NCBI GenBank assembly: GCA_913020115.1
Contig: CAJWBQ010000003.1
Location: 1 to 64,000, forward strand
Source of the DNA: an uncultured Cellvibrionales bacterium
GTDB taxonomy: Bacteria; Pseudomonadota; Gammaproteobacteria; Pseudomonadales; Cellvibrionaceae
DNA: 64,000 nucleotides
Reading direction: 5' to 3'
Shown: one piece after another, positions 42,570-54,040 of the stretch
Layout of the letters: each line of letters starts with the position of its first letter
How positions within the stretch are numbered: the stretch's first letter is position 1
Notes under the pieces: generated by a model
Seen by the model: the letters and a program-made list of their open reading frames with translations, nothing else
Databases searched by the model: none
What the model was told of the DNA's origin: nothing
Program-made: the position numbers and the translations under genes

Positions 42570-45500
42570 TTAAGATGCAAATTCAGTCATAAAATCCAAG
42601 CCGGCTTGATGCCTGATCGTTCTGCGGTGATGAGACCACAACTCTTGAATTTTATCGGTATTACAGCTTTGCCGATCAACCAGCACTCTAGTTTTCAATT
42701 CGCCCACAGCCCCGTTAATAGGACACTTCGTAAACACAAACTGATTGCTGATCAGATCCATAAACGGACCAGACTTACTGGTTGGCATGATAAATAACAG
42801 CTGCAAACCCAAACTCTCAGCCAAATAATTGATAACTTCCTTCGAGCGATGTTCGTCCATCTTCGAAAAAGCCTCATCAACCAACACCATGCGCAGGTGA
42901 CTCTTACCTTCGTTAAACCTGAAAGCCGAAGTAATGGCGGCTGAGCGAATAATGTACGCAGGGGTTTCAAGCTGCCCCCCCGAACCCGTACCATATTGAC
43001 TGAGCGCTATAGGGGCTTTACCTTCTGGTTCTTTAAAAATTTCATAATTTCGGTAGTTTCGGTAATCTGCCAAACGCTCTAACTCACGCAGAGCCTTATT
43101 TTCATCGTCAGACAACAGCATGGCCATTAGGCGATCGCGAACATCGTTGCCTTTTTTGGTGAAACTTAACTCAAATAAAGTATTGCCATCACCCAGGCTG
43201 GGGCTGTCTATCACTTCCTTGAAGAATTGCCAATATTCTTTATATTCTGGCACCCACTCCCAATCAAAACGGAAGCTCTCTCGATCCGCGCCAAAGCGAT
43301 GGTGTTGCAGCTCATCATTTAAGTCTTCTAAGGTTTTTTTACCATCGTTAATGGCTTGATAGATTGAGTGGCACAAATTCGTTACAAAGGTATTATTAAA
43401 ACTTACCTTTAGCGCTTCCAACTTTTCATGCTTCGCCGCAAGAATGTTATTTTTCAGGCGGTTATGAATCTTATCAATTTGCAGCTGTGCACCACAGATA
43501 TCACGGAAAAATTGTGCGTCGTGGTTACGACCAAAGTCAGGTTCATAACTGAGTAAATCTGCTGGCCGCGATTGCTGATTATGAGCCATTACTGCGCGCA
43601 CCAATCCATGAGCACAATTGTTTAACTCCGCCAGCAAATCGTCGCGCTGATTGATCAGCGTAAGTAAATTCGTTTCGGCAGCCGCTTTGTCGGCCAACGC
43701 GAGTCGGTCCTCCAAATTGAAATCAGACCATTCTTTAGCCACGGTACGCAAATTTACTTCAGCCAAATCAACTTGCTCTTGCGCGGAGTCCTGTAAATCA
43801 GCCAATTCGTGGCAGAGTTTATCAACCTGCTTTAGTTTGGCTTCCAGCTTCCCTGCCAACTTAAGCAATTCAGCTATTCGCGTATCTTGAGCGTCTTCTT
43901 GGTCTCTTAGGCCTGATAAATGATCATCCATTTCGCTGAAATCACTCAAGCCAAGCTGTTCTATTGCCGATTCTGCGGTTTGCAGCTCGCGATGCAGCTT
44001 CAGTATGTTTTGCAGTAGGTCTGCGAATCGAACGTTTACCACCGCATCCACGGATACCTGTAGCGCGACGATTTCTTTATGACGGTCGCGTGCGAGCTGC
44101 CACTCCGTATTTAGATCGTTAAGTTCACGCAATTTGGCTTCACTCGCACGCTCGCGCGCGCCTTGACCAAACACCAATTCGCTATCAGCCAAATCGCAGC
44201 GGAACAATGCATAATTCCCTGACCCCAAGCAATCGCGGGTAAGGCCTCTGCGAGTGTGACGCAAAGACTCACGATCTTCTACTTGCTCAACAGAACCGTA
44301 ACTCGCACTTAGATAATGGCGAGCCGTTGCGTGATGAAAATCAATTTCATTGATTATCGAGTTCTTAGGCAAAGTCATTTTTTCGCTATCACGCCGAGCT
44401 TTTTCGCCCTGAATTACACGCGCGCGATTATCTCGCCCCGGCAGGCCGCGAACAATAGCAATAGCGTCGGCCTCGTATTCTGGTTCTACGATAATACCAA
44501 AGCGAGCACCACCAATGTACCCCTCAATAGCCGATTGCCAGGAGCTGTCAGTCACTTCGACATAGTCGCATAAAACTCTGGCGTCGGCTTCTGGGCACTG
44601 CTTATTGATGGCCTCTAGTGCGGCGCGAACCGGTGCGGGGTAGCTGGTTTGACTACCCTGTAAAATATCAATTTCCTGCCTTTTGCGCTCACTACTTCGC
44701 TGTAGAGTTCCAAGATCTTGCTCGCGTTTACTCACTTCTCGAGCCAATTGGTCTCGCACACTACCGTTGCTGTGCAGCTCTTTATTATGTAATAGATTTA
44801 CCCAACGGTTTTGCAAGGTCTGTACTTCCAGAGCCTTGTCCATCTGATTTTCAAGTGGTGCAATGTCTATCCAATCACGCCCCAATAACGTCGGCATGTC
44901 TATATCAGCACTGTGGCGGCTCTGCACAACGCCATTGGCCGCTTGCTTAATACCCTTGTCGCCTAGGGCGGGCACACAAAGTACGATGCTACTTTGCGCC
45001 AAAGCTTTTATTACACGTTCCGCTGCATCGCAATTACTCTGCTGCAACTGCATTTGCACTAGGAGAGGCTGAGCTTGCGCATGCAGCTGTTCATGGCAAG
45101 TATCAACCGTGTTCTGCAATTGGTCTTTATCACGCAAGGCCGGAATACCGAGACGCTGAGCTTCCAATTGACGCCCTTGGTCGCGAAGTTCGCGACGCCT
45201 AGCATCCGCAAGGTCGGTTTCCCGTTGGTTGTTATCAATTGCTTCCCGCATGCTTTGCTGATCGCGTTTCGCGGCTAAATAGCGCTGCTGCTCACTTAAA
45301 AAACGACACTGGGATTCAGAGTACTGTAAAACATTAAAATCCAACCATTGGTTGATGTAGTCTTTCGCTAATCCATCTGCATGACTTAGCAAGGTTATAG
45401 ATTCTCGCAGTACTCGAGCCTCAGCCTCCATGCTATGGATGGTTTTTAACAAGCTAGAAACATTCCTAATGGCTTCGCCTAAATCTCTGGGCTCCAGTAT

Positions 45501-46205
45501 TTCATTGCCAACAAAGTCATTGATACTCTTCACTGGTTTATAGGCCATAAACCGTGAAAAGGCCCGTGCCGCATTCATGGCTTCCCGCTCTGACACTGCG
45601 TCTTTCTTACCTCGTAGGGCCCCATATAGCCTGCACAAATAGGCCTTTTTCTTTTCGTATTTTTCTACCGCTTGCGCACCGAATTCTTTACTGAGTAATT
45701 TTTGCAAGTCTTTCAAAGGCGTAACATAGCGCCCTGCTACATCTTCGCGAACAAAGTGACTCAAACTAAGTTGCTCGCCGGGCAGCACTAGAAACTGACA
45801 GTCATCAAGCCGCGCCATACGCTGGCTTGAAGCTGTATCCAAATGCGCTCGCATTGCGATGATAGCGGTAAAGGGTTCTGAATCTTCGCCCTCAGAAGGG
45901 TGAAAAATTGCCGCCAAATAACCATCACAATCATAGGGGCGTGCGTAAGAACCATCATCACAACCAAGGACATACGAGGCAAGAGTTCTAACTTGCTTGC
46001 CTCGGGCCCGCTGACTGGATTCATCCTGCCCAGGGTTGAAGTGAAATAAATTATCGTGGGCCGCCGTCATTACAGTTTGAATAGCATCGGCAGCCGTTGT
46101 CTTGCCTGAGCCATTACCACCGGAAAACAGGCAAATTGGACCAAAATCAAACTCTAAATGAGGGATATTCCCCCAGTTAACATAAATAAATTTCTTTAAA
46201 AACAT
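42570..46205 (-). CDS. mksB: SMC-like condensin ATPase MksB
   Basis: A 1211-residue MukB/JetC-like SMC protein. Walker A 'GGNGSGKTT' lies at 29-37; a long coiled coil spans about 280-500 and 690-900 with a hinge-like globular region between ('GYIGGARFGIIVEPEYEADAI', in part); the signature is 'GTGSGGQLETP' and Walker B is 'MVLVDEAFSKMD'. With MksF (kleisin) and MksE it forms a condensin that extrudes DNA loops. It follows mksE by 62 bases and is followed after 12 bases by a cation channel gene, not by the MksG/JetD topoisomerase-like nuclease found in Wadjet systems. Confidence 0.9.
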   Translation of the reverse strand: MFLKKFIYVNWGNIPHLEFDFGPICLFSGGNGSGKTTAADAIQTVMTAAHDNLFHFNPGQDESSQRARGKQVRTLASYVLGCDDGSYARPYDCDGYLAAIFHPSEGEDSEPFTAIIAMRAHLDTASSQRMARLDDCQFLVLPGEQLSLSHFVREDVAGRYVTPLKDLQKLLSKEFGAQAVEKYEKKKAYLCRLYGALRGKKDAVSEREAMNAARAFSRFMAYKPVKSINDFVGNEILEPRDLGEAIRNVSSLLKTIHSMEAEARVLRESITLLSHADGLAKDYINQWLDFNVLQYSESQCRFLSEQQRYLAAKRDQQSMREAIDNNQRETDLADARRRELRDQGRQLEAQRLGIPALRDKDQLQNTVDTCHEQLHAQAQPLLVQMQLQQSNCDAAERVIKALAQSSIVLCVPALGDKGIKQAANGVVQSRHSADIDMPTLLGRDWIDIAPLENQMDKALEVQTLQNRWVNLLHNKELHSNGSVRDQLAREVSKREQDLGTLQRSSERKRQEIDILQGSQTSYPAPVRAALEAINKQCPEADARVLCDYVEVTDSSWQSAIEGYIGGARFGIIVEPEYEADAIAIVRGLPGRDNRARVIQGEKARRDSEKMTLPKNSIINEIDFHHATARHYLSASYGSVEQVEDRESLRHTRRGLTRDCLGSGNYALFRCDLADSELVFGQGARERASEAKLRELNDLNTEWQLARDRHKEIVALQVSVDAVVNVRFADLLQNILKLHRELQTAESAIEQLGLSDFSEMDDHLSGLRDQEDAQDTRIAELLKLAGKLEAKLKQVDKLCHELADLQDSAQEQVDLAEVNLRTVAKEWSDFNLEDRLALADKAAAETNLLTLINQRDDLLAELNNCAHGLVRAVMAHNQQSRPADLLSYEPDFGRNHDAQFFRDICGAQLQIDKIHNRLKNNILAAKHEKLEALKVSFNNTFVTNLCHSIYQAINDGKKTLEDLNDELQHHRFGADRESFRFDWEWVPEYKEYWQFFKEVIDSPSLGDGNTLFELSFTKKGNDVRDRLMAMLLSDDENKALRELERLADYRNYRNYEIFKEPEGKAPIALSQYGTGSGGQLETPAYIIRSAAITSAFRFNEGKSHLRMVLVDEAFSKMDEHRSKEVINYLAESLGLQLLFIMPTSKSGPFMDLISNQFVFTKCPINGAVGELKTRVLVDRQSCNTDKIQELWSHHRRTIRHQAGLDFMTEFAS

Positions 46206-46267
46206 AGCGTATACAGTTCAAATATTTGTCGTTTTAATTTAGTTAATTGCGAAAGATCAGCGCCAAG

Positions 46268-47020
46268 CTATTCGTCACTCTCTGTGACAGTGCTGCCATC
46301 GGCAATTGAGTGTTCAGGTTTTGAAAACATTGAACCCTGCTCAGAAAACTTAGCCTCTTCAGTGCTTTCTTCATCGGCAGCAGGTAAAGTCCCCTCCCTC
46401 AATGAGGATAAAACTTCGTCTGAAACAAAGCTTACGATCAGAGGTCGAATTCGCAACCAAGCGTCGCCCTGATCAATAGCGTCGTCTCCCGCGTAATCAA
46501 TAAGACGCAACTGTCGCAAACGCCGAAAGGCGGCGCGACGCTCGGTAATACTTTCTGGTAACTGACGGTGTAATAGATTTTTCAGAGCAATAGACAAAGC
46601 CTCCAAAGATAATCGCACACTGCCTTTCTCGTCTATCTGGCCTTCTCGCAAAGCTTTGTCATATTCAGCTCTTAACACCAGTACAACAGCCACATCTTGC
46701 TGCGACAATCGCGAGCGCAAACCACCATTGAAAGGCGTATCGTTGTCATCTTCAAGACCGGGAACTCGTGCCCCAGGCGGCACCAACCTTACAAATTGAA
46801 AGCGAGCATCGTGTAAAATCCGAATATTGAGCAAGTCAAAATAGTCTGCTACCACAGACTCGAGACGCACAAATACGTCGTAATACTGCTGTTCAGTTAA
46901 GCTTTCATCACGACACAGAACACCGTAATCTAGCAGCCTTAATAAAAGATCTTTAAAGCGATCGCCGCTCACATTCTCCTGCTGCAAGACAGGATTTATA
47001 AACTGCAAAAAACTATTCAT
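46268..47020 (-). CDS. mksE: Condensin subunit MksE
   Basis: A 250-residue winged-helix protein of the MksE/JetB family, the dimeric partner that binds the kleisin MksF. '[22 protein letters not shown]' (in part) and '[17 protein letters not shown]' fit the family. The tail (about 210-250) is acidic and probably disordered. I choose the ATG at 47020, which overlaps the mksF stop by eight bases and has GAGG nine bases upstream, over the ATG five codons earlier. Confidence 0.85.
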   Translation of the reverse strand: MNSFLQFINPVLQQENVSGDRFKDLLLRLLDYGVLCRDESLTEQQYYDVFVRLESVVADYFDLLNIRILHDARFQFVRLVPPGARVPGLEDDNDTPFNGGLRSRLSQQDVAVVLVLRAEYDKALREGQIDEKGSVRLSLEALSIALKNLLHRQLPESITERRAAFRRLRQLRLIDYAGDDAIDQGDAWLRIRPLIVSFVSDEVLSSLREGTLPAADEESTEEAKFSEQGSMFSKPEHSIADGSTVTESDE

Positions 47021-48464
47021 TACCAACAACCTCAAGCGACGGTTTCTTCACCAAGGAAATGGCAAAATCATCGATACTGGAAAAATATTCACGGCAACTG
47101 GTGCTACCTTGGGGCTCAACTTCAAACTGCATTTCACTGGACAGATTACTGCTCGACGCCACTTCAATGGCATGAGCGGCCGCCAAGAGATCAGTAGCAC
47201 TGGCAATGGGTAAATCACTGGTCAGCACCCGGTCTCCCTTGAGCAAGATATCACGAACATAATCTCGCATAGCGCCATCTGACACCATGAATGCCTGGTC
47301 CAGCAGCTGCTGAACATAGAGATCCTTGCGAGCCTCTATGTCAAAATCTTGATCGCCATCGTCAAACACTGCGCTCACAAATCGCTGTGTTCGCGGAGCG
47401 TTTAAACGAACATGGTCAGGATCAATATACCCCACCTGTAAACCCACTAACTTATCGCTGGCCTCTCCCAGGAGGCGCTCCTGCTGTTCTTCGGGAAGCT
47501 CACACAAAGATTTACACACATCTAACACATCGCTGTGCTGCTGCGCGGCCAGATAACTTAGTTGGCGTATTATTATGTCTGCTCTCTGAGTAAAGCTATG
47601 TAGCGCTTTGCGCAAGGCCGGCAACATTACTTCACTGGCATTTTTTAAACGCGCGTCAATACCGTCCAGAAGGTTCCAGAGCAAACTGTGGCCCTCGACT
47701 ATTTGATCTGGCATTAGATCACGCAAATTCCTCTCAACATCCGCCTTCCATTCCTTGGGTTTCTTGCGGATTTTAAGAATTAATGCGGAAATTTCATCAC
47801 GATACTTTTCGACGCTGTCAGCCGATAAGCGTACGGCCACATCAGGCTGAAAACGTTTTTCCATGAAATCAAAAAATTCATCGCTGGCCTGCTGCACGAG
47901 CTGACGAGCCTCAACTTCACGTACCAGTTGTCGTTTCCGCTCTTCAAGCTCAGCGATAATATCGGTAAAGTCGCTGATTATACGTTCAGAACACTCGTAG
48001 GCATCGAGAAGGTCATGAACCTCTCCGGAGTTTAAAAACGCTTGTAAACTATTACGGGTATTCCTAGTATTCCGATGGCGAGTACGCACTCTCGCACTGT
48101 CAACTTCAGCGAATGGCTGAGTAAACAGGCGCCCGGCTCGGCTAAAGCTATAAGTACTCTGCAAGGTAGCGTCATCTACCTGTTTTTCCAACCACCCACT
48201 CGACAATAAACGGTTGAGGATAAAGGTCGCCAACTCACGCTGGGATTTAAAGCGACCTTCGTCTTGATCCCCATCGAGAACGGGCGCTCGCGCAAGGGCC
48301 TCAAGTAGAATATCCAAGAGTTGGCCTCTATTCAGCGAGTGCCCATAGTCGCGAAGGTCGGTATATAAACGGCGGTAGAGCAAGCGCAAACACTGCACCA
48401 CCACTTCACGATACTTTCCATTGAGGGGGTTAAAGAAATGCGGGCGGTCTTCATTAAAAAACAA
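47013..48464 (-). CDS. mksF: Condensin kleisin subunit MksF
   Basis: A 483-residue MksF/JetA-family kleisin that bridges the heads of the MksB dimer. The N-terminal winged helix (about 10-110) contains '[15 protein letters not shown]'; a helical middle follows, and the C-terminus should contact MksE and the MksB cap. It is the first gene of mksF-mksE-mksB, the usual order. A -10-like TATAGT (48503-48508 on the complement) lies about 40 bases before its start. Confidence 0.87.
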   Translation of the reverse strand: MFFNEDRPHFFNPLNGKYREVVVQCLRLLYRRLYTDLRDYGHSLNRGQLLDILLEALARAPVLDGDQDEGRFKSQRELATFILNRLLSSGWLEKQVDDATLQSTYSFSRAGRLFTQPFAEVDSARVRTRHRNTRNTRNSLQAFLNSGEVHDLLDAYECSERIISDFTDIIAELEERKRQLVREVEARQLVQQASDEFFDFMEKRFQPDVAVRLSADSVEKYRDEISALILKIRKKPKEWKADVERNLRDLMPDQIVEGHSLLWNLLDGIDARLKNASEVMLPALRKALHSFTQRADIIIRQLSYLAAQQHSDVLDVCKSLCELPEEQQERLLGEASDKLVGLQVGYIDPDHVRLNAPRTQRFVSAVFDDGDQDFDIEARKDLYVQQLLDQAFMVSDGAMRDYVRDILLKGDRVLTSDLPIASATDLLAAAHAIEVASSSNLSSEMQFEVEPQGSTSCREYFSSIDDFAISLVKKPSLEVVGNE

Positions 48465-48502
48465 GACAGATACTCAGAGCACTCAAGGCGCCCACTGAAA
48501 AA

Positions 48503-48526
48503 ACTATACCAGCGACGCCAGGCGCT
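48503..48526 (-). promoter_or_regulatory. Candidate promoter and dyad upstream of mksF
   Basis: On the minus strand, TATAGT (48503-48508) is preceded by an imperfect dyad AGCGCCTGG-CGTCGCT (48511-48526) in the spacer. There is no convincing -35 box. If real, the dyad sits where a repressor would block the polymerase. Confidence 0.3.
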
Positions 48527-48565
48527 GAATTTTGTAATGTTTTACTCATGGAGATTGTTCTCTTT

Positions 48566-49546
48566 TTAAATTCGCGGAGCTAGCCAATCGGCTAATTGCT
48601 CAGCGTAATAAGTGATGATTAAATCAACGCCTGCCCGCTTAAAGGCCATCATCGTTTCTAAAACAATCGCTTTTTCGTCAATTACGCCAGCCTTAGCGGC
48701 CGCCTTAATCATGGCATATTCACCACTCACGTGATAAACCGCCAGAGGCAAACTGGAATTCGCTCGGATATTGGCAATAACGTCCAGATAAGCCATGCCG
48801 GGCTTTACCATAAGCAGATCGGCACCCTCCGCCTCATCCATCATGGACTCCGCCAAAGCCTCCCGCCCATTGGCCGGATTCATCTGATAACTGTCTCGCG
48901 TACCTTTAAAACTACTGTCTACGGCGTCGCGGAACGGACCGTAGAAGGCTGAAGCAAACTTTGTGGAGTAAGCCATTATGGGCAAAGTGCCATAGCCGTT
49001 GTTGTCTAGCACTTCTCGAATAGCGGCCACAGTGCCGTCCATCATTCCAGAGGGCGCTATCATATCAACACCCGCGCGAGCAGAGGCTAGAACTTGGCGT
49101 TGTAAATTTGCCAGTGTTTCATCGTTATCAACATCGTCATCACACACAACGCCACAGTGACCGTGATCGGTATACTCACAAAAACAATTATCGCTGATCA
49201 CTAGCATTTCGGGTTGTGCAGTTTTGGCGCAGCGTATCATTCTCGACATTAGGCCACTGTCATCCCAACTATCGCTGCCTACCTCATCTTTGTGCGTCGA
49301 CACACCAAACAAAATAATCGCTTTGATACCCCGAGCCCAAACTCTATTAACCACTTCAGCCAATTGAGATTCAGGGTAGCGTTGCACGCCGGGCATACTG
49401 GCTATTTCTACCGGCTGATCAATACCCTCTTCAATAAACAGCGGCAAGATGAAATCATTTATACTTATCTGGTTTTCCTGCACCAACTGTCGCAGTACAG
49501 GCGTTTTACGCAAACGACGAAAACGAAAATCTGGGCTTGTCGTCAT
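48566..49546 (-). CDS. hemB: Delta-aminolevulinic acid dehydratase (porphobilinogen synthase)
   Basis: A 326-residue enzyme that condenses two 5-aminolevulinate molecules into porphobilinogen for haem synthesis. The active-site zinc cysteines are in 'NCFCEYTDHGHCG' (121, 123, 131), and the substrate lysines are Lys196 ('YSTKFAS') and Lys248 ('MVKPGMAY'). It is the zinc-dependent type, as in E. coli. I start at ATG 49546, three bases downstream of the final base of cysS, rather than the ATG six codons earlier, since the later start has a GAGAAGAGA box. Confidence 0.95.
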   Translation of the reverse strand: MTTSPDFRFRRLRKTPVLRQLVQENQISINDFILPLFIEEGIDQPVEIASMPGVQRYPESQLAEVVNRVWARGIKAIILFGVSTHKDEVGSDSWDDSGLMSRMIRCAKTAQPEMLVISDNCFCEYTDHGHCGVVCDDDVDNDETLANLQRQVLASARAGVDMIAPSGMMDGTVAAIREVLDNNGYGTLPIMAYSTKFASAFYGPFRDAVDSSFKGTRDSYQMNPANGREALAESMMDEAEGADLLMVKPGMAYLDVIANIRANSSLPLAVYHVSGEYAMIKAAAKAGVIDEKAIVLETMMAFKRAGVDLIITYYAEQLADWLAPRI

Positions 49547-49548
49547 GT

Positions 49549-50928
49549 CTATTCTCTTCTCCATTTGGTGCCGTCCTTAGAATCTTCTAAGATAACACCG
49601 TCAGCAATTAGCAAATCTCGAATCTCATCGGCACGCGCGAAGTTCTTGTTCCGCTTTGAATCGGCACGCTCAACAATTAGCGCCTCAATATCTTCAGCGC
49701 CCAAGTCACCGGCCTGCACGGAAGTGGTGAACCAGGCCTCAGGGTCAGCTTCAAGCAAACCCATCTGTGCAGCCGAGTTTAACAACAGCCCCTTCAAGTA
49801 AGGTTTCTCACTGGCATCGGCTTTGTTAAGCGATTTAGCTAATTGATACAGTTCTCTCACCGCTATGGCTGTGTTCAAATCGTCAAGCAAGGCTTTGTAC
49901 AGAGGTTTATCCTTGATATCGACGCTAAGGTCGGCCTGCACATCGGCGCTTTCGCGCAAAGCCCCATAAAGCGTATCAAGCCCCGCTTTTGATTGGTCCA
50001 GTAAATCTTTGGAGAAATCCTGCTCTGAACGATAGTGAGCCGATAACAAGGCGAAACGAATCACTTCGCCTTTATAACTCTCTAACAGTGAGCGGACGGT
50101 GTGAAAATTACCTAAAGATTTTGACATTTTTTCGCCGTCAATATTTAGATAGCCGTTGTGCATCCAGTAGCGTACAAATTGCTTACCGTCGTGAGCACAA
50201 CAGCTTTGCGCCACTTCATTTTCATGATGGGGAAAAATTAGATCTCGGCCACCGCCATGAATATCGATGGTATCACCTAGGTGTTTTTCGATCATGGCTG
50301 AACATTCGAGATGCCAACCGGGCCGACCTCTTCCCCAGGGGCTCTCCCAACCAGGCTCGCTGTCACTTGAAGGTTTCCATAATACAAAGTCACCGCCGTA
50401 ACGCTTGTAAGCCGCTACTTCTACCCGCGCCCCATCTAGCATGTCTTCAAGTGAGCGATTAGAAAGCTTACCGTAATCCGCCATTGTCTGTACCGCAAAC
50501 AGCAGGTGGCCTTCGGCCTCATAAGCATGCCCCTTCGCTACTAAGGCTTCCATCATGGCAATCATTTCTGGAATGTGGTCGGTGGCCTTCGGCACGATAC
50601 TGGGCGTCAGACAACCCAGCGCCTGCATATCTTCTGCATAGGCTTCGGTAAAACGCTCTGATATTGCACGGGTCGTTTCACCGTTGTCGAGTGCCGCTTT
50701 CATAATTTTGTCGTCAATGTCAGTAACATTGCGGGCATAAGTCACATCTTTGTATTCACTTTTTAATAGGCGAAACAAAGTATCAAACACCACTACCGGG
50801 CGAGCGTTGCCAATATGCACAAAATTATAAACAGTGGCACCACACACATACATCGTCACTTTATCGCGCTGGAGTGGTGTGAAAAGTTCTTTTTTCCGCG
50901 ACTGCGTATTGTAAATAGAGAGTGCCAT
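49549..50928 (-). CDS. cysS: Cysteinyl-tRNA synthetase
   Basis: A 459-residue class I synthetase. The HIGH motif is 'HIGNARP' and the KMSKS loop is '[10 protein letters not shown]'. The zinc ligands are Cys in 'YVCGATVYN', Cys in 'LECSAM' and the His/Glu of 'PHHENE'. The start ATG shares one base with the glnS stop (TAATG), so the two are translationally coupled; an ATG four codons earlier is rejected for this reason. It leads directly into hemB. Confidence 0.96.
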   Translation of the reverse strand: MALSIYNTQSRKKELFTPLQRDKVTMYVCGATVYNFVHIGNARPVVVFDTLFRLLKSEYKDVTYARNVTDIDDKIMKAALDNGETTRAISERFTEAYAEDMQALGCLTPSIVPKATDHIPEMIAMMEALVAKGHAYEAEGHLLFAVQTMADYGKLSNRSLEDMLDGARVEVAAYKRYGGDFVLWKPSSDSEPGWESPWGRGRPGWHLECSAMIEKHLGDTIDIHGGGRDLIFPHHENEVAQSCCAHDGKQFVRYWMHNGYLNIDGEKMSKSLGNFHTVRSLLESYKGEVIRFALLSAHYRSEQDFSKDLLDQSKAGLDTLYGALRESADVQADLSVDIKDKPLYKALLDDLNTAIAVRELYQLAKSLNKADASEKPYLKGLLLNSAAQMGLLEADPEAWFTTSVQAGDLGAEDIEALIVERADSKRNKNFARADEIRDLLIADGVILEDSKDGTKWRRE

Positions 50929-52598
50929 TACTTCTTCCAATTGTCCTTTAAGCCTATAGCCCGGTTAAACACCGGATGAGTGTCAGTGCTGTGTTTTGAG
51001 TCCAAACAGAAATAACCCTCACGCTCAAACTGATAACTCACGCCTGGCAGAGCCGACTCTAAACTGCGCTCGGCCTTACAACCTTTTAATACGGTTAATG
51101 ATTCAGGGTTAAGATAATCAATATAATTTTTGTCGCCGGCATCGGGGCTTTCGTCATTAAATAAACGGTCATACAAGCGCACTTCACAATCGAAACTGTC
51201 AGTGGCCGAAACCCAATGAATAACGCCGCGCGGCCGAATGCCTTCGGGTGGATTTTCACCCACGGTGCCCGGCACAATAGACGCGAGTATTTCTATAAGC
51301 TCACCGGCTTCATTTTTTACGCATTCATCAGCTTTAATAATATAGCCTCCGCGCAAACGCACCCACTCACCCAAGACCAGGCGCTTAAACTTCTTGCGCG
51401 ACAAACCTTGCTCTTCGGTAAAGTCTGCCTGGTCAATATACAAACTTTGGGTAAAGCGCATTTCTCGCTCGCCCAGTTCAGGTCGATTGGGGTGGATGGC
51501 TTGAATCATTGTTTCATTCATATCAAGCGGCACATTGGTAAGTGATACTTTCAACGGCTTGAGTACACACATAGCGCGTGGCGCGTTGTCATTGAGGTCA
51601 TCGCGCACGGCATATTCCAACATACCTACGTCAATGGAACTACCAGACTTAGTCACACCAATCAGTTCACAAAAATTACGAATAGACGCTGGGCTATAAC
51701 CTCTGCGACGCATTCCTGACACGGTAGGCATTCTTGGGTCGTCCCAAGCATCAACGTGTCCGTCGTCGACCAATTGCTTCAACTTGCGTTTTGAGGTGAT
51801 GGTGTAATTCAACTCCAAGCGCGCAAATTCGTACTGTCGAGGCGTATTCGGAACGGGTAAATTCTCCAGAAACCATTCGTAGAGAGGCCGATGATCAGCA
51901 AACTCTAGAGTGCACACTGAGTGGCTAACACCTTCTAGTGCATCTTCCTGACCGTGTGCAAAATCGTAGCTAGGGTAAATACACCACTTATCGCCCGTCT
52001 GGTGATGGGTCTGTTTGCGTATCCGATACATAATAGGGTCGCGCATCTGCATGTTGGGCGACGACATGTCAATTTTCGCCCGCAGCACACAATGGCCTTC
52101 GTCAAACTCTCCCTGCTTCATTTTTTCTAGCAAGTCGAGATTCTCATCAATACTGCGCTCGCGGTAAGGGCTAGGTTTGCCAGGTTTGGTCGCCCAACCT
52201 CGATAAGCACTAGACTCCTCGGCGGAGAGGTCGCAGACATAAGCCTTCCCTTCCCGCACCAGGTGTTGAGCCCAAGCGTAGAAGGTATCAAAGTAGTCAG
52301 AGGCGTATTTCACCTCACCAGCCCACTCATAACCTAACCAGCTAACGTCCTCTTTAATGGCATCAACGTATTCTTGCTCTTCTTTGCCAGGGTTTGTATC
52401 GTCAAAACGCAGGTTACACTGCCCCTTAAAGGTATTAGCCAAACCGAAATTCAGGCATATCGCCTTTGCATGACCGATATGCAAATAGCCATTGGGCTCA
52501 GGTGGAAAACGGGTAATAAGCTGTTCAACGGCCTTAGTATCCAGATCTTTGTGCACTATTTGTTCAATAAAGTTTAGCGGCTTACTATTCTCGCTCAT
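50928..52598 (-). CDS. glnS: Glutaminyl-tRNA synthetase
   Basis: A 556-residue class I synthetase, close to E. coli's 554. It has '[16 protein letters not shown]' (HIGH), 'RFDDTNP' and the KMSKS-equivalent 'ITSKRKL', where threonine replaces methionine. The start at ATG 52598 (MSENSKPL) fits the family; the 36-codon upstream extension does not. glnS, cysS and hemB are tightly packed and probably one operon. Confidence 0.95.
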   Translation of the reverse strand: MSENSKPLNFIEQIVHKDLDTKAVEQLITRFPPEPNGYLHIGHAKAICLNFGLANTFKGQCNLRFDDTNPGKEEQEYVDAIKEDVSWLGYEWAGEVKYASDYFDTFYAWAQHLVREGKAYVCDLSAEESSAYRGWATKPGKPSPYRERSIDENLDLLEKMKQGEFDEGHCVLRAKIDMSSPNMQMRDPIMYRIRKQTHHQTGDKWCIYPSYDFAHGQEDALEGVSHSVCTLEFADHRPLYEWFLENLPVPNTPRQYEFARLELNYTITSKRKLKQLVDDGHVDAWDDPRMPTVSGMRRRGYSPASIRNFCELIGVTKSGSSIDVGMLEYAVRDDLNDNAPRAMCVLKPLKVSLTNVPLDMNETMIQAIHPNRPELGEREMRFTQSLYIDQADFTEEQGLSRKKFKRLVLGEWVRLRGGYIIKADECVKNEAGELIEILASIVPGTVGENPPEGIRPRGVIHWVSATDSFDCEVRLYDRLFNDESPDAGDKNYIDYLNPESLTVLKGCKAERSLESALPGVSYQFEREGYFCLDSKHSTDTHPVFNRAIGLKDNWKK

Positions 52599-52766
52599 GC
52601 GGTCTCTTTTTCTTTGCCTACAGGCATTATGACTAGGGAAATTGGGGTGCGGCCACTCGGCCAACTCAAGGGGAGACATTATAACGGCACTCGGGGTTGG
52701 GCGCACGCTTCCTTGAGTTCGAAAACTTCAGTATCATGAGCCTTTTTTCCAATAGCAGGTTTGATC

Positions 52767-53264
52767 ATGATTACCCTACATACCAATTACGGCGACATCA
52801 CTCTAGAGCTCGACTTCGATAAAGCCCCCAAAACAGCGGCCAACTTCCAGCAATATGCCGCAGATGGCTTCTATGACGGCACCATCTTCCATCGGATTAT
52901 CGACGGATTTATGGTTCAAGGTGGCGGATTCGATAGCGATATGAGGCAAAAAGAGACGCGGGAAAACATTGAAAACGAAGCTGACAACGGTCTCGCAAAT
53001 GACCTTGGCACCGTGGCGATGGCTCGCACCATGGACCCACACAGTGCTAGCTCACAGTTTTTCATCAATATTAAAGACAATGACTTCCTGAACCACACGG
53101 GGAAAAACTCTCAAGGCTGGGGCTACTGTGTATTTGGCAAGGTCTCCGCAGGCATGGAAGTAGTCGACAAAATCAAAGCGGTGAAAACTGGCAATCACAT
53201 GGGTCACCAAGATGTACCTAAAGAAGACGTTATCATCAATAGCGTGACCGTGGCTGAGGCGTAA
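52767..53264 (+). CDS. ppiB: Peptidyl-prolyl cis-trans isomerase B (cyclophilin)
   Basis: A 165-residue cytoplasmic cyclophilin without signal peptide. The catalytic Arg is in '[13 protein letters not shown]', and 'SASSQFFIN' and '[14 protein letters not shown]' are conserved. The ATG at 52767, seven bases after AGG, is preferred to the TTG two codons earlier. It is divergent from glnS and lies nine bases before lpxH, as in many gammaproteobacteria where cysS, glnS, ppiB and lpxH cluster. Confidence 0.95.
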   Translation: MITLHTNYGDITLELDFDKAPKTAANFQQYAADGFYDGTIFHRIIDGFMVQGGGFDSDMRQKETRENIENEADNGLANDLGTVAMARTMDPHSASSQFFINIKDNDFLNHTGKNSQGWGYCVFGKVSAGMEVVDKIKAVKTGNHMGHQDVPKEDVIINSVTVAEA

Positions 53265-53273
53265 ACCAAGCCA

Positions 53274-53996
53274 ATGACCACCTTGTTTATATCCGATCTG
53301 CACTTGGATGAATCACGCCCGGACATTAGCCGGGCGTTTTTCAAATTTCTAGAACGCGAAACTCCCCACGCTGAAGCACTATACATACTAGGTGATTTCT
53401 TTGAAGTATGGGTGGGTGACGATGACGACTCTGAGTTTTCCCGAGAAATCGTCGAAAGCTTGAGAAACATCAGTGACAAGGGCACAGCCCTGTATTTCAT
53501 GCACGGCAACCGAGATTTCTTAGTGGGCGACACATTTACTAAGGAAACGGGCGCTACACTGCTCCCCGACCCCTCTGTTATCGAACTCTATGGAGAGCCA
53601 GTGCTGCTCATGCACGGCGACAGCCTTTGTACGCTCGATGAAGACTATATGATATTCCGGCAACAGGCCCGTTCGCCCGAATGGCAGCAGCAACTGATGA
53701 GCCACTCCCTTGCCGAACGCCGTATCATTGCCGCCGACCTCAGGCTAAAAAGCCAGTCGATGAACAGCCTAAAAGCTGAAGACATCATGGATGTGACGCC
53801 AAGTGAAGTCAGCAAAGTAATGGAGCTGAAGCAGGTAAAACACCTCATTCACGGCCACACCCACCGCCCCGCGCGCCATCCACTGAGCCTCAAGAGTGGC
53901 AAAGCAGAGCGAATCGTACTTGGAGACTGGCACGATCACGGCTGGGTACTGCGAGTTAGCCCAGACGCTTATTCCCTGGAACAATTTCTAATTTAA
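53274..53996 (+). CDS. lpxH: UDP-2,3-diacylglucosamine diphosphatase LpxH
   Basis: A 240-residue calcineurin-like phosphoesterase that makes lipid X in lipid A synthesis at the inner membrane. Metal ligands are visible in 'ISDLHLDE', 'LGDFFEVWVGDD', 'HGNRDFL', 'MHGDSLC' and 'HGHTHRP'. Length and N-terminus match E. coli LpxH. It probably forms an operon with ppiB. It shows that the organism is Gram-negative with lipid A. Confidence 0.95.
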   Translation: MTTLFISDLHLDESRPDISRAFFKFLERETPHAEALYILGDFFEVWVGDDDDSEFSREIVESLRNISDKGTALYFMHGNRDFLVGDTFTKETGATLLPDPSVIELYGEPVLLMHGDSLCTLDEDYMIFRQQARSPEWQQQLMSHSLAERRIIAADLRLKSQSMNSLKAEDIMDVTPSEVSKVMELKQVKHLIHGHTHRPARHPLSLKSGKAERIVLGDWHDHGWVLRVSPDAYSLEQFLI

Positions 53997-54040
53997 CTCA
54001 AAGGCTGTAGACTGCGCCCAGCCAAACTTGAGAGTAAACG

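Noticed and set aside
42570..48464. A complete Wadjet defence system
   Set aside because: JetA, JetB and JetC-like genes are present but no JetD nuclease is visible within the window, so I call it MksFEB only.
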